Positions 55,458 through 64,000 of a stretch of 64,000 bases of DNA are shown here, in pieces. Within the stretch, counting starts at the first letter, position 1, and the number at the start of each line of letters is the position of its first letter. The notes beneath the pieces were generated by a model, which ran no database searches, was not told the origin of the DNA, and worked only from the letters and a program-made list of their open reading frames with translations. Source of the DNA: Pseudomonas sp. MM223 (lineage in GTDB: Bacteria; Pseudomonadota; Gammaproteobacteria; Pseudomonadales; Pseudomonadaceae); contig OX352322.1 of the NCBI GenBank assembly GCA_947090765.1, forward strand, positions 62,001 through 126,000. Reading direction: 5' to 3'. The translations under genes were made by a program, and so were the position numbers.

Positions 55458-56408
55458 TCAGAGGGCGAACGGCAAGTGCAAAGCCACTTGCTGGCGCTGG
55501 GCCAGGCGCACTTCGAACTCGCTCGGGTCGTGGATCATCACATCCATCCCGGCAAACGATTCGGCCGCGATCAGGCGCGACAGCCAGAAACGCACGCAAC
55601 CTACCCGCAACATTTCCGGCCACAGTTCAGCTTCGGCCGCAGTGAACGGCCGCAGCGCCGCATAGGCCGCCAGCAGTGCCTGGGCACGTGGCACATCCAC
55701 TGCGCCCTGCTCATCCAGGCACCAGTCGTTCACGGTGATGGCGATGTCATACAGCATCGGCCCGGAGCAGGCGTTGTAGAAGTCGATCACACCGGTCAGG
55801 TGGGTACCTTCGAACATCACGTTGTCGCGGAACAGGTCGGCATGCAGGTTGGCCCGTGGCAAGGCCAGGATCTGTGCCTTGTGCGCGGTAATTTCATCCA
55901 GCGCCGGTTGCAGCAGCGCGGCTTGCTCGGCAGTCAGGCGCGGCAGCAGCTCGGCACCGGAGGCCAGCATCCAGTCCAGACCGCGGTCGGTCTTGCGCTC
56001 GATGATGTGCTCGCGGGTGGCCAGGTGAATGTGTGCCAGCAGCTCGCCAACCTGGGCGCAGTGCTGGTTGTTCGGCGCCTTGATGTGCTTGCCCGACAGC
56101 CGTGGCTGCAGCAGCGCCGGCTTGCCGCACAACTCGCGCAGGCCATTGCCGTCGCGGTCACGAAGGGCATAGGGCACCGGCATGTCGGCGGCGTGCAGGG
56201 TGTCGAGCAGTTCGATGAAGAACGGCATGTCCTCGCTAGGCCCGCGCTCGATCAACGTCAGGACGAACTCCCCCTGTTCGAGGCTGACGAAGAAATTGCT
56301 GTTCTCGGTGCCGGCGGCAATGCCCTGGAAGTCGAGCAGACGGCCCAGCTCGTACGGCGCCAGAAAGGTTTCCAGCTCAGGCCGGGTCACGGGGGTGAAG
56401 ACTGACAT
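55458..56408 (-). CDS. thrB: Homoserine kinase (ThrB, aminoglycoside phosphotransferase-like fold)
   Basis: Phosphorylates homoserine for threonine synthesis. 316 residues of the APH-fold ThrB type found in pseudomonads: MSVFTPVTRPELETFLAPYELG start, NSNFFVSLEQGEFVLTLIER near residue 37, and the catalytic loop ANLHADLFRDNVMFEGTHLTGVIDFYNAC near 195. Follows the DUF2782 gene on the same strand, as in P. aeruginosa. Confidence 0.95.
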   Translation of the reverse strand: MSVFTPVTRPELETFLAPYELGRLLDFQGIAAGTENSNFFVSLEQGEFVLTLIERGPSEDMPFFIELLDTLHAADMPVPYALRDRDGNGLRELCGKPALLQPRLSGKHIKAPNNQHCAQVGELLAHIHLATREHIIERKTDRGLDWMLASGAELLPRLTAEQAALLQPALDEITAHKAQILALPRANLHADLFRDNVMFEGTHLTGVIDFYNACSGPMLYDIAITVNDWCLDEQGAVDVPRAQALLAAYAALRPFTAAEAELWPEMLRVGCVRFWLSRLIAAESFAGMDVMIHDPSEFEVRLAQRQQVALHLPFAL

Positions 56409-56428
56409 GATGAAAAATTGCCCATACG

Positions 56429-56450
56429 GGCACTTCCGCCGGGAAGTGCC
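56429..56450 (-). other. Hairpin in the DUF2782-thrB gap
   Basis: GGCACTTCC/GGAAGTGCC, a 9-bp perfect stem with loop GCCG, lies 21 bp before the thrB start. On the thrB strand an alternative GCCC-GTAT-GGGC hairpin followed by AATTTTT overlaps it, so the two structures could be mutually exclusive, as in an attenuator. No regulator is known. Confidence 0.4.
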
Positions 56451-56477
56451 GGGTTGATGTGAACGGTGCGCGTCAGA

Positions 56478-56765
56478 TTACCACTCGAAGATCTTCCAGG
56501 ACGGAATCAGCATGTCCGGCTGGTCGGATCGAATGAAATTGGCATCAGTGCCATCAGCGCGTACCAGAAAATAAGGCTTGCCGTTTTTCGGCGTGATCTT
56601 GATCGCATACAGGAACCCGTTCTGCCGGTACTCCTGGATGGTTTTGTCGCCTTCCGTGCGAATGGTCACCTCGGGATCGGCCGAGGGGGCGTCGTCCGCC
56701 GCCAGGGTGACGACTGGCGTGGTTGCCAACAGGCCGAGCAGTAACAGGCGATTGAGTGTACGCAT
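56478..56765 (-). CDS. DUF2782 periplasmic protein
   Basis: 95 residues with a signal peptide ([22 protein letters not shown]) and a compact mature domain: [39 protein letters not shown], ending [13 protein letters not shown]. Function unknown. Lies upstream of thrB and divergent from polA, a conserved Pseudomonas arrangement. Confidence 0.88.
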   Translation of the reverse strand: MRTLNRLLLLGLLATTPVVTLAADDAPSADPEVTIRTEGDKTIQEYRQNGFLYAIKITPKNGKPYFLVRADGTDANFIRSDQPDMLIPSWKIFEW

Positions 56766-56840
56766 GATAACCTAGTCCCTTTGTCGTCAATGATTCTGGC
56801 TATTCTAGCGCCGGACCCGTCGAAAAGGTTGATTCTGCTC

Positions 56841-59587
56841 ATGAGCCAAGCCCCCCTCGTCCTGGTGGACGGTTCCTCCTACCTGTACCGCGCCTTCCAC
56901 GCGCTGCCGCCGTTGACCACGTCCAAGGGCATGCCGACCGGTGCGGTGAAGGGTGTGCTGAACATGCTCAAGAGCCTGCGCAAACAGTACCCCGACAGCT
57001 TGTTCGCGGTGGTGTTCGACGCCAAGGGCGGCACGTTCCGCGATGCCATGTTCGCCGAGTACAAGGCCAACCGCCCAAGCATGCCTGACGACCTGCGGGT
57101 ACAGGTCGAGCCGCTGCATGCCAGCGTAAGGGCGCTGGGCTACCCGCTGCTGTGCGTCGAGGGTGTGGAGGCCGACGACGTCATCGGCACCCTGGCGCGC
57201 AGCGCAGCCGCCCAGGGCCGCCCGGTAATCATCTCGACCGGTGACAAGGACATGGCTCAGCTGGTGGACGGGCACATTACCTTGGTCAACACCATGACCG
57301 GAAGCGTACTGGACGTGGCTGGCGTGCATGAGAAATTTGGCGTCGGCCCGGAACACATCATCGACTTCCTGGCCCTGATGGGCGACAAGGTCGACAACAT
57401 TCCCGGCGTGCCGGGCGTGGGCGAAAAAACCGCCGTGGGCCTGCTAACCGGTATCGGCGGCGGCCTGAGCGATTTGTATGCGAATCTGGACAAGGTCCCG
57501 GCGTTGGCCATTCGTGGCGCCAAGACCTTGCCGGCCAAGCTTGAAGAACACCGCGACGCGGCGTTCCTGTCCTACGAGCTGGCCACCATCAAGGTCGATG
57601 TACCGCTGGACGTCGAAGTGGATGCGCTGGTGTGTGGTGAACCTGACCGCGAAGCGCTGCAGGCGCTGTACACCGAGATGGAGTTCAAGAGCTGGGTTGC
57701 CGAGGTGCAGCGCGACGCCGCAAGGGCTGGTACCGAGGTTGCACCGGTTGAAGCGCCGGCTGCCAAGGTTGAGCCGCAGTACGAAACCATTCTGGACCAG
57801 GCCCGTTTCGATGCATGGCTTGAAAAACTGCGCCAGGCGCCGCTGTTCGCCTTCGATACCGAAACAACCGGCCTGGATGCCCAGAAGGCGCAGCTGGTTG
57901 GCCTGTCCTTCGCTGTTGCGCCCCATGAGGCGGCTTATGTGCCGTTGGCTCATGACTATGAGGGCGCACCGGCCCAACTGGACCGCGACGCCGTATTGCT
58001 GGCCCTGAAACCGCTGTTGGAAGACCCGGCCAAGGCCAAGGTCGGGCAAAACGCCAAGTACGACATCAACATCCTTGCCAATGGCTCGCCCGCCATCGAA
58101 ATGCGTGGCGTGGCCTACGACACCATGCTCGAGTCGTACGTGCTGAATTCCACCGCCACCCGTCACGACATGGACAGCCTGGCGCAGAAGTACCTTGACC
58201 ACACCACCATTGCCTTCGAGGACATCGCCGGCAAGGGCGCCAAGCAACTGACCTTCAACCAGATCCACCTGGACAAGGCCGGCCCTTACGCTGCCGAAGA
58301 CGCCGACATCACCCTACGCCTGCACCAGGCATTGCAAGCGCGCCTGGCACAGACGCCGAGCGTGCAACCGGTGCTGATGAACATCGAAATGCCGCTTGTG
58401 CCGGTGCTGGCCAAGATCGAACGCCAGGGTGCGCTGGTCGATGCCGACCTGCTGCACGTACAAAGCGGTGAGCTGGGCGTGAAGATGGCCGAGCTGGGCT
58501 GCGTGCCTACGAGCTGGCCGGTGAGGAATTCAACCTCGGTTCGCCCAAGCAGCTGGGCGCGATCCTATACGACAAGCTGGGCATGCCGGTGCTGAGCAAG
58601 ACCGCCAAGGGCCAGCCCTCCACCGCAGAAGCCGTACTCGATGAACTGGCCTTGCTCGGCTATCCACTGCCTGAGGTACTGATGCAGTACCGCAGCCTGA
58701 GCAAGCTCAAGAGCACTTACACCGACAAACTGCCGGGCCAGATCAACCCACGCACCGGGCGTATCCACACCTCCTATCAGCAGGCAGTGGCGGCTACCGG
58801 CCGGCTGTCGTCGAGCGACCCGAACCTGCAGAACATCCCGATCCGTACCGCCGAAGGCCGGCGTATCCGCCAGGCGTTCATTGCCAGCCCGGGTTACAAA
58901 CTGCTGGCGGCGGACTACTCGCAGATCGAGCTGCGCATCATGGCCCACCTGGCCAAGGACGAAGGCCTGCTGCACGCCTTCCGCAACGACCTGGACGTGC
59001 ACCGGGCCACGGCAGCGGAAGTGTTCGGTGTGGCCCTGGAAGACGTCACCACCGACCAGCGGCGCAAGGCCAAAGCCATCAACTTCGGCCTGATCTATGG
59101 CATGAGCGCCTTTGGCCTGGCCAAGCAGATCGGTGTCGACCGCAAGCAGTCGCAGGACTACATCGACCGGTACTTCGCCCGCTACCCAGGCGTGCTGGCC
59201 TACATGGAGCGCACCCGCGCGCAGGCGGCCGAGCAAGGCTTTGTCGAAACCCTGTTTGGCCGCCGCCTGTACCTGCCAGACATCAACGCCAAGAACCCGG
59301 CCCTGCGCAAAGGCGCCGAGCGTACGGCGATCAACGCGCCGATGCAGGGCACTGCGGCCGACATCATCAAGCGGGCCATGGTCAATGTGGATAACTGGCT
59401 GAGCGAGAGCGGGCTGGATGCCCGGGTGATCCTGCAGGTACACGACGAACTGGTACTTGAGGTGCGTGAGGACCTGGTTCAGCAGGTGAAAGATGAAATT
59501 CGCCAGCACATGAGCAAGGCTGCGGAACTGGATGTGCCGCTGCTGGTGGAGGCAGGAATTGGCGCGAATTGGGACGAAGCTCACTGA
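56841..59587 (+). pseudogene. polA: DNA polymerase I, frameshifted by one missing base
   Basis: Replicative-repair polymerase; restored length 915 residues. The first frame holds the 5'-3' nuclease ([35 protein letters not shown]) and the 3'-5' exonuclease domain ([13 protein letters not shown], then NAKYDINIL). The second holds the polymerase ([60 protein letters not shown]). One base is missing within 58497-58501 (GGCTG where GAGCTG is expected), in the junction [15 protein letters not shown]. All catalytic motifs are intact, so a sequence error is most likely. Confidence 0.95.
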
Positions 59588-59588
59588 T

Positions 59589-59647
59589 TGAGCAGGGAAA
59601 GCTGTGTAGGATCTGCGACGTAGTGACGCAGATCCTGGCACTGCTCA
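59589..59647. other. Bipartite hairpin after polA
   Basis: An outer 7-bp arm TGAGCAG/CTGCTCA (59589-59595, 59641-59647) encloses a 10-bp perfect stem AGGATCTGCG/CGCAGATCCT (59608-59617, 59627-59636). No T-run follows, so it is not an ordinary intrinsic terminator. It may protect the polA transcript end or act as a bidirectional element. Confidence 0.6.
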
Positions 59648-59702
59648 GTGCCGTTGGTACTGAAGTTTCATGAAACTATCGCAAATAGTTTTCAGGGCTT
59701 CG

Positions 59703-59730
59703 GAACTAAACCGGTGAAGCGGAACTCAGA
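59703..59730 (+). promoter_or_regulatory. AlgU (sigma-22)-type promoter for the ErsA-like sRNA
   Basis: GAACTA (59703-59708), 17 bp, TCAGA (59726-59730): one mismatch each to GAACTT and TCTGA. P. aeruginosa ersA is reported to be AlgU-dependent, matching this position. Confidence 0.65.
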
Positions 59731-59736
59731 GTAACT

Positions 59737-59866
59737 GAATGGCTGGTGAAGCCCTTCGATGCTCCTATGTTGTGTTAAGTGTTGGCAGATATCTGGACCC
59801 CGCCCTAGCGGTCCGGACTTGGACCCCGAACTTCCCCCTCCCCATACGAAGTCCGGGGTTTTTTTT
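59737..59866 (+). ncRNA. ersA: ErsA-like small regulatory RNA (Spot 42 locus position)
   Basis: The polA-engB gap holds the spf (Spot 42) gene in enterics and ersA in Pseudomonas. From a start about 7 nt after the AlgU-type -10 to the terminator U-run is about 130 nt, close to the 132 nt reported for P. aeruginosa ErsA. The 3' end is a strong intrinsic terminator. ErsA is an Hfq-binding envelope-stress sRNA affecting porin and exopolysaccharide genes; that function is by analogy. Confidence 0.75.
59823..59866 (+). terminator. Intrinsic terminator of the sRNA
   Basis: ACCCCGAACTTC / GAAGTCCGGGGT stem (one internal mismatch) with a pyrimidine loop, followed by eight T residues (59859-59866). 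Confidence 0.9.
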
Positions 59867-59896
59867 GCCCGGAATTTGGCTCGACCGTACTGGCCT

Positions 59897-59979
59897 CATC
59901 GCCGGCAAGCCAGCCCCACAGGGGTATCACTTCCCTTGAGGCCTGTGTTGAACCTGTGGGGCTGGCTTGCCGGCGATAG
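59897..59979. repeat. REP inverted pair, class GTGGGGCTGGCTTGCC (sRNA / engB junction)
   Basis: ATCGCCGGCAAGCCAGCCCC at 59897-59922 inverted at 59954-59979 (GTGGGGCTGGCTTGCCGGCG). A variant of the second REP class. Lies between polA/sRNA and convergent engB. Confidence 0.9.
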
Positions 59980-59984
59980 GGCCC

Positions 59985-60617
59985 TCAAACAGCTGGCTTG
60001 TCTTCCAGCTCCATCCAGCCCGCCAGCACCCGGTAGGCGTCTTCTACGCCCAGGCGCTTGGGTGCCGAGAACAGCTGGATGGTCACGCCATCACCCCAGC
60101 CCTTGCGGATTTCCGACTGCACTTTCAGCAGCGTGTTCTTGCCCGCGCCGTGGGTCAGCTTGTCGGCCTTGGTCAGCAGGATGTGCATGGGCATGCGGCT
60201 TGCCTTGGCCCAGTCGAGCATCATCTTGTCGAAGTCGGTCATCGGGTGGCGCACGTCCATCATCAGGATCACGCCGCGCAGGCACTCACGGCTGCCCAGG
60301 TAGGCTTCCAGGTGTTTCTGCCAGTGCTGCTTGAGCGGGATCGGCACTTTTGCATAACCGTAGCCCGGCAGGTCGACCAAACGCCGTTCATCGTCCAGAC
60401 TGAAGAAATTCAGCAGCTGGGTGCGCCCGGGGGTTTTCGAGGTACGCGCCAGGCTGGCATGGGTCAGGGTGTTGAGGGCGCTGGATTTGCCGGCGTTTGA
60501 GCGGCCGGCAAAAGCCACCTCGTAACCCTGGTCTTCCGGACATTGTTCGACCTTGGCAGCGCTGAGGGCGAATGTGGCTTTCTGGCAGAGGCCGAGGATG
60601 GGGTTCTTGACTTGCAT
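59985..60617 (-). CDS. engB: Ribosome biogenesis GTP-binding protein EngB (YihA)
   Basis: 210-residue essential GTPase. G1 [12 protein letters not shown] near residue 38, G2-region [12 protein letters not shown]3 [10 protein letters not shown] near 85, G4 LTKADKL near 150, and [16 protein letters not shown] chose ATG 60617 ([14 protein letters not shown]); the longer frame upstream is not conserved. Divergent from the small cytochrome c gene. Confidence 0.95.
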   Translation of the reverse strand: MQVKNPILGLCQKATFALSAAKVEQCPEDQGYEVAFAGRSNAGKSSALNTLTHASLARTSKTPGRTQLLNFFSLDDERRLVDLPGYGYAKVPIPLKQHWQKHLEAYLGSRECLRGVILMMDVRHPMTDFDKMMLDWAKASRMPMHILLTKADKLTHGAGKNTLLKVQSEIRKGWGDGVTIQLFSAPKRLGVEDAYRVLAGWMELEDKPAV

Positions 60618-60818
60618 GGGATATCCGATGTGGGTGTTGCCTGACTCTAAAGGCCCGAGCCTGGCAAGCGGTGTCGTTTCCGTTTGGATGGCGGAAGTAT
60701 ATAATGCCCCAGTTTTTGTGTGCTCATTCTCCCAGCGAAGGGGAACGGGCATGGGGTGTCGAACAATAGCTCGCGCATCAGAACGCAGCGCGGCCCCCAA
60801 CCCTGAAGGTCGTTCCGC

Positions 60819-61121
60819 ATGGCGAAATGGCTGCTTGCTGTCGGTATGTTCCTGCCGGTTTTCAGCGCACAGGCTACACAGGATCCCGAGGTGTTGTACA
60901 ACCGCACGTGTGCGGCCTGTCACACCGGGCAGTTGCCACAGGCACCCAGACAGGGTGACCGGGCAGCATGGGAGCCAAGGCTGGCGCAAGGCATGGATGT
61001 ACTGGTGAAGCACGTGACCCAGGGTTTCAAGGCTATGCCGCCGCGTGGATTGTGCATGGACTGCAGTGCCGAGGACTACCGTTTGGTCATCCTTTGGATG
61101 AGCGGCAGTCCCGATACATAA
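60819..61121 (+). CDS. Small cytochrome c5-type protein
   Basis: 100-residue monoheme cytochrome. Signal peptide [19 protein letters not shown], heme motif CAACH (Cys31, Cys34, His35) and a probable axial methionine in [13 protein letters not shown]. The extra CMDC cysteines match cytochrome c5. Periplasmic electron carrier. Followed by cytochrome c4, as usual in Pseudomonas. Confidence 0.92.
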   Translation: MAKWLLAVGMFLPVFSAQATQDPEVLYNRTCAACHTGQLPQAPRQGDRAAWEPRLAQGMDVLVKHVTQGFKAMPPRGLCMDCSAEDYRLVILWMSGSPDT

Positions 61122-61152
61122 CATTTCACCCTTAGCCGTGTTGGATTAGCTG

Positions 61153-61770
61153 ATGAACAAACTAGTCGTGAGTCTGCTGTTGACCCTGGGTGTCGCAGGT
61201 GCGGCCACTGCTGCGCAAACTGTAAAAGGCGATGCCGCCGCCGGTCAGGCCAAGACGGCCGTCTGTGGCGCCTGCCACAGCCCCGACGGCAATAGCCTGG
61301 CACCGAACTTCCCTAAATTGGCCGGCCAGGGCCAGCGTTACCTCGAAAAACAACTGCACGATATCAAGTCGGGCAAGCGCACGGTGCTGGAGATGACCGG
61401 CATGCTGGCCGCGTTCAGCGACCAGGACCTGGCCGACATCGCCGCCTACTTCTCCAGCCAGAAAGGCAGCGTGGGCGCCGCCGATCCAAAGCTGGTCGAG
61501 CGTGGCAAAGCGCTGTTCAACGGCGGCGACCTGGAAAAAGGCATGCCTGCCTGCACCGGCTGCCACTCGCCCAACGGCGCAGGCATCGCTTTGGCCGGCT
61601 TCCCGCACCTGGGCGGCCAGCACTCGCAGTACGTGACCAAGCAGCTCACGGACTTCCGCGAAGGCAACCGCACCAACGATGGCGATGCCATGACCATGCG
61701 CACCATTGCCGGCAAGCTGAGCAACCACGACATCGAGGCGTTGGCCAGCTATATCCAGGGCCTGCATTAA
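61153..61770 (+). CDS. Diheme cytochrome c4
   Basis: 205 residues: a signal peptide (MNKLVVSLLLTLGVAGAATAA) and two homologous cytochrome domains, heme motifs CGACH (Cys38, Cys41, His42) and CTGCH (Cys134, Cys137, His138), with axial methionines in EMTGMLAAF and DAMTMRTIAG. Membrane-associated electron donor, probably to the cbb3 or caa3 oxidase. Followed by an intrinsic terminator. Confidence 0.95.
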   Translation: MNKLVVSLLLTLGVAGAATAAQTVKGDAAAGQAKTAVCGACHSPDGNSLAPNFPKLAGQGQRYLEKQLHDIKSGKRTVLEMTGMLAAFSDQDLADIAAYFSSQKGSVGAADPKLVERGKALFNGGDLEKGMPACTGCHSPNGAGIALAGFPHLGGQHSQYVTKQLTDFREGNRTNDGDAMTMRTIAGKLSNHDIEALASYIQGLH

Positions 61771-61801
61771 CTTTCAGTTAATGTTGTAGGCCAATGATGA
61801 A

Positions 61802-61826
61802 AGGGCGGCCGGGCCGCCCTTTTTTC
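61802..61826 (+). terminator. Intrinsic terminator after cytochrome c4
   Basis: AAGGGCGGC-CGG-GCCGCCCTT with a following T-run (TTTTTT), about 30 bp after the stop codon. Confidence 0.9.
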
Positions 61827-61921
61827 AGTCCGCAGCCGTTACACTACAGAACTCGACCCCTTCCCGGCCTGTCTCAGTGCAGGTCGCGTCGTGGCGACCA
61901 ATGACTGCTCAGGAGTAAAGC

Positions 61922-62553
61922 ATGCGTAAACTGATTCTCAGCGCCGCGCTGGTCGCTGCCAGCGTATTCGGTATGACTGCCGTCCAGGCCGCCGAGCCTG
62001 TTGCTGGCAAGGAATACCTCGAGCGAGCAACCCTGTTCCGGTGTCCGTACCTGGCAAGATCGAAGTGGTCGAGCTGTTCTGGTACGGCTGTCCACACTGC
62101 TACCACTTCGAGCCGACCATCAACCCTTGGGCTGAAAAGCTGCCGGCTGACGTCAACTTCAAACGTGTTCCTGCCATGTTCGGTGGCCCATGGGACGCAC
62201 ACGGCCAGATGTTCCTGACCCTCGAAGCCATGGGCGTCGAGCACAAGGTGCACGCCGCGGTGTTCGACGCCATCCAGAACCAGCACAAGCGCCTGACCGA
62301 CCCACAGGACATGGCAGACTTCCTCGCCACCCAGGGTGTGGACAAGGACAAGTTCCTTGCCACGTTCAACTCGTTCGCCATCAAGGGCCAGGTCACCCAG
62401 GCCAAGGAACTGGCGAAGAAGTACGAAATCACCGGCGTACCGAGCATGGTGGTCAACGGCAAGTACCGCTTCGACCTGGGTACCGCTGGCGGGCCGGAAG
62501 GCGTACTGAACGTCGCCGACCAGCTGATCGCCAAGGAGCGCGCCGCCAAGTAG
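61922..62553 (+). pseudogene. dsbA: Thiol:disulfide interchange protein DsbA, frameshifted by one missing base
   Basis: Periplasmic oxidant that introduces disulfides. Restored length 210 residues. The first frame has the signal peptide (MRKLILSAALVAASVFGMTAVQA) and AEPVAGKEYLE; the second has VPGKIEVVELFWYGCPHCYHFEP with the catalytic CPHC and the cis-proline region ITGVPSMVVNGKYRF. One T is missing within 62021-62025 (GAGCG where GAGCTG is expected). The active-site region is intact, so a sequence error is likely. Confidence 0.94.
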
Positions 62554-62565
62554 GCGGCGTAACCC

Positions 62566-63420
62566 ATGCCCCGCTTCAGAACCACGCGTGGCATTGGCCT
62601 GCACCAGCCGCAGGTCAACGAGCATCACCTGCAGGCCTCTGGCCTGCCCGAGGATGGTCGGCTGCGGCTGCTCAGCTTCAACATTCAGGTCGGCATCAGT
62701 ACCGAGCGTTACCGGCATTACCTGACCCGCAGCTGGCAGCACCTGCTGCCGCACAACGGGCGTGCCGGCAACTTGCAGAAAATAGGGGAATTGCTGGGCG
62801 ACTTCGACCTGGTGGCCTTGCAGGAAGCCGATGGTGGCAGCCTGCGCTCAGGTTATGTCAACCAGGTTGAGCACCTGGCTCATCTGGGGGCCTTCCCCTA
62901 CTGGTACCAGCAACTCAACCGCAACCTCGGGCGTTTTGCCCAGCACAGCAATGGTGTGCTCAGCCGCCTGAAGCCGCACTTGCTCGAAGACCACCCGTTG
63001 CCCGGCCCTGCCGGCCGTGGGGCGATCCTGGTGCGTTTTGGTGAAGGCGAAGATGCGCTGATCGTGGTGATGATGCACCTGGCGCTTGGCGCCAAGACCC
63101 GCGCCCTGCAACTGGGCTACATCCGCGAGCTGATTGGCGGTTACCGCCACCAGGTGCTGATGGGCGACATGAATACCCATGCCACCGACCTGCTGGAGCA
63201 TTCGCCACTGCGCGATCTGGGCCTGATTGCCCCGCAAGTCGAAGCGACGTTCCCCAGCTGGCGACCGCAGCGCTGCCTGGACCATATCCTGCTCAGCCCA
63301 AGCCTTACGCTTGAGCGTGTCGAGGTGTTGGCGCGGCCAATTTCCGACCACCTTCCCGTTGCTGTCGAGATTCGATTGCCTGATGCATTGACTGTGGATA
63401 CGCTGCCGGTCTTGAGCTAA
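62566..63420 (+). CDS. Endonuclease/exonuclease/phosphatase family protein
   Basis: 284 residues of the DNase I-like EEP superfamily. Visible motifs: RLLSFNIQVGIS near residue 30, FDLVALQEADGG (metal-binding Glu) near 83, VVMMHLALGAKTRALQ near 165, QVLMGDMNTHATD (GDxN) near 200, and RCLDHILLSPSL with ISDHLPVAVEIRL (catalytic His) at the end. Could be a nuclease or a phosphodiesterase; the substrate is not evident. Follows dsbA by 12 bp and is likely co-transcribed. Confidence 0.9.
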   Translation: MPRFRTTRGIGLHQPQVNEHHLQASGLPEDGRLRLLSFNIQVGISTERYRHYLTRSWQHLLPHNGRAGNLQKIGELLGDFDLVALQEADGGSLRSGYVNQVEHLAHLGAFPYWYQQLNRNLGRFAQHSNGVLSRLKPHLLEDHPLPGPAGRGAILVRFGEGEDALIVVMMHLALGAKTRALQLGYIRELIGGYRHQVLMGDMNTHATDLLEHSPLRDLGLIAPQVEATFPSWRPQRCLDHILLSPSLTLERVEVLARPISDHLPVAVEIRLPDALTVDTLPVLS

Positions 63421-63447
63421 TTGCCATCACCGTTTGCGGACCCGGGC

Positions 63448-64000
63448 ATGACTGAAGACGCTGAGCGCTGGAAAGAAAAATACCTTAAAAGCATCGAGCA
63501 GCAAGAAAAGCTCGAACGCCGCTGGGACGCCCGTCTCGACCTGCTGCGGCGCGGCCTTGTGCGCAGCACCCTGGCTGCCGAAGGCAGTGACAAGGTGGTG
63601 GACGCGTGCATGAAGGAGATGCGCGATGTTATCCGCAGCGACAACATGGACGCTGGCCTTGCGGGGTTGATTCCGCGCCTGGAAAAAGCCGTGCTGGACT
63701 CTGAACAGCGCCGCGAAACCCGCATGAATCAGGTCAGCGATGCGTTGACCGCGCTGGTCGGCCAGCTGCAGGGCCTGCCGCTGCCCAGCGATATCTCGCG
63801 GCCGTTGAAAAAGCTGGCGAAAAAACTCGATGGTGGTGTTGCCCAGTCTCGCGACCTGCCGCCGCTGTTGGGCGAGCTGAGCGGCTTGCAGGGCCTGGCG
63901 CTGTCGGCCCTTGGCAAACCGGGGGACGAATCCCGGCCCGGCTTTTTGCAACGCCTGTTCGGTAGCCGCGAAGATGAACCCCAAGGGGAGCCCGCGCCAG
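63448..64000 (+). CDS. N-terminal part of a probable diguanylate cyclase (DgcH-like)
   Basis: 184 residues to the window edge. The segment [46 protein letters not shown] resembles the helical N-terminal domain of the GGDEF protein found downstream of dsbA in pseudomonads. The GGDEF domain itself would lie to the right of the window, so the enzymatic call rests on position and N-terminal resemblance only. Confidence 0.65.
   Translation, partial: MTEDAERWKEKYLKSIEQQEKLERRWDARLDLLRRGLVRSTLAAEGSDKVVDACMKEMRDVIRSDNMDAGLAGLIPRLEKAVLDSEQRRETRMNQVSDALTALVGQLQGLPLPSDISRPLKKLAKKLDGGVAQSRDLPPLLGELSGLQGLALSALGKPGDESRPGFLQRLFGSREDEPQGEPAP

Noticed and set aside
59985..61124. Extended engB reading frame
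   Set aside because: The part upstream of 60617 is antisense to the small cytochrome gene, which has a signal peptide and heme motif.

Overview
The window reads as chromosomal DNA of a Pseudomonas of the P. putida group. The evidence is GC-rich sequence with strongly GC-biased third codon positions, gene order matching what I recall of pseudomonad chromosomes (glyS-glyQ-tag, trkA-rsmB-fmt-def, dprA-tsaC, qor/hemF-aroE, trpBA/trpI, coxBA-ctaG-coxC, znuBC-zur/znuA, polA-sRNA-engB-cytochromes-dsbA), and the many REP palindromes (TGTAGGAGCGG..., GTGGGAGCTGG...). This order normally lies within about 100 kb of oriC, which fits a dense cluster of perfect DnaA boxes in the first 20 kb. Species assignment is from memory of gene order, not a search.

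Layout. 1-9.4 kb: translation, tRNA and nucleic-acid genes (glyS, glyQ, tag, rsmB, fmt, def, dprA, tsaC), a lipid A acyltransferase and TrkA. 9.4-10.7 kb: a gene-poor stretch with REP pairs, a 61-bp perfect inverted repeat and a strongly structured leader before a DUF6124-type gene. 10.7-13.5 kb: qor, hemF, aroE. 13.7-18.9 kb: a choline-sulfate cassette (SulP transporter, choline-type binding protein, choline sulfatase, LysR regulator). 19-22.4 kb: trpBA with divergent trpI. 22.4-29 kb: small stress and envelope genes (DUF883, dodecin, two DUF1161 proteins, OsmC behind a consensus AlgU promoter, two paralogous lipoproteins, a metallo-aminopeptidase), a phosphatase and a gamma carbonic anhydrase. 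29-36 kb: prlC, a zinc-ribbon protein, a LexA-box radical SAM gene, and beta carbonic anhydrase next to a second SulP transporter. 36.5-45 kb: caa3-type cytochrome oxidase with its assembly and heme A genes. 45-50 kb: methionine ABC transporter and KatE. 50.2-51.4 kb: an IS3-family element inserted in a REP. 51.5-64 kb: lipoprotein, zinc uptake (znuABC/zur), thrB, polA, an ErsA-like sRNA, engB, cytochromes c, dsbA, a nuclease-family protein and the start of a probable diguanylate cyclase.

The most striking global signal is that seven otherwise healthy genes (aroE, a DOPA-dioxygenase-like gene, trpA, a luciferase-like monooxygenase, gamma carbonic anhydrase, polA, dsbA) each carry a single-base indel, and every indel falls within one hexamer, GAGCTG/CAGCTC. 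Restoring it gives an intact, divisible-by-three reading frame in all seven. This points to a systematic base-calling error at a probably modified motif, or much less likely a motif-directed mutator, rather than real gene decay. Other points of interest are REP palindromes at all 13 non-overlapping convergent gene junctions, the DnaA-box cluster, the DUF6124 leader structure and the long palindrome at 9.6-9.9 kb. I found no tRNA, rRNA, CRISPR array or prophage.
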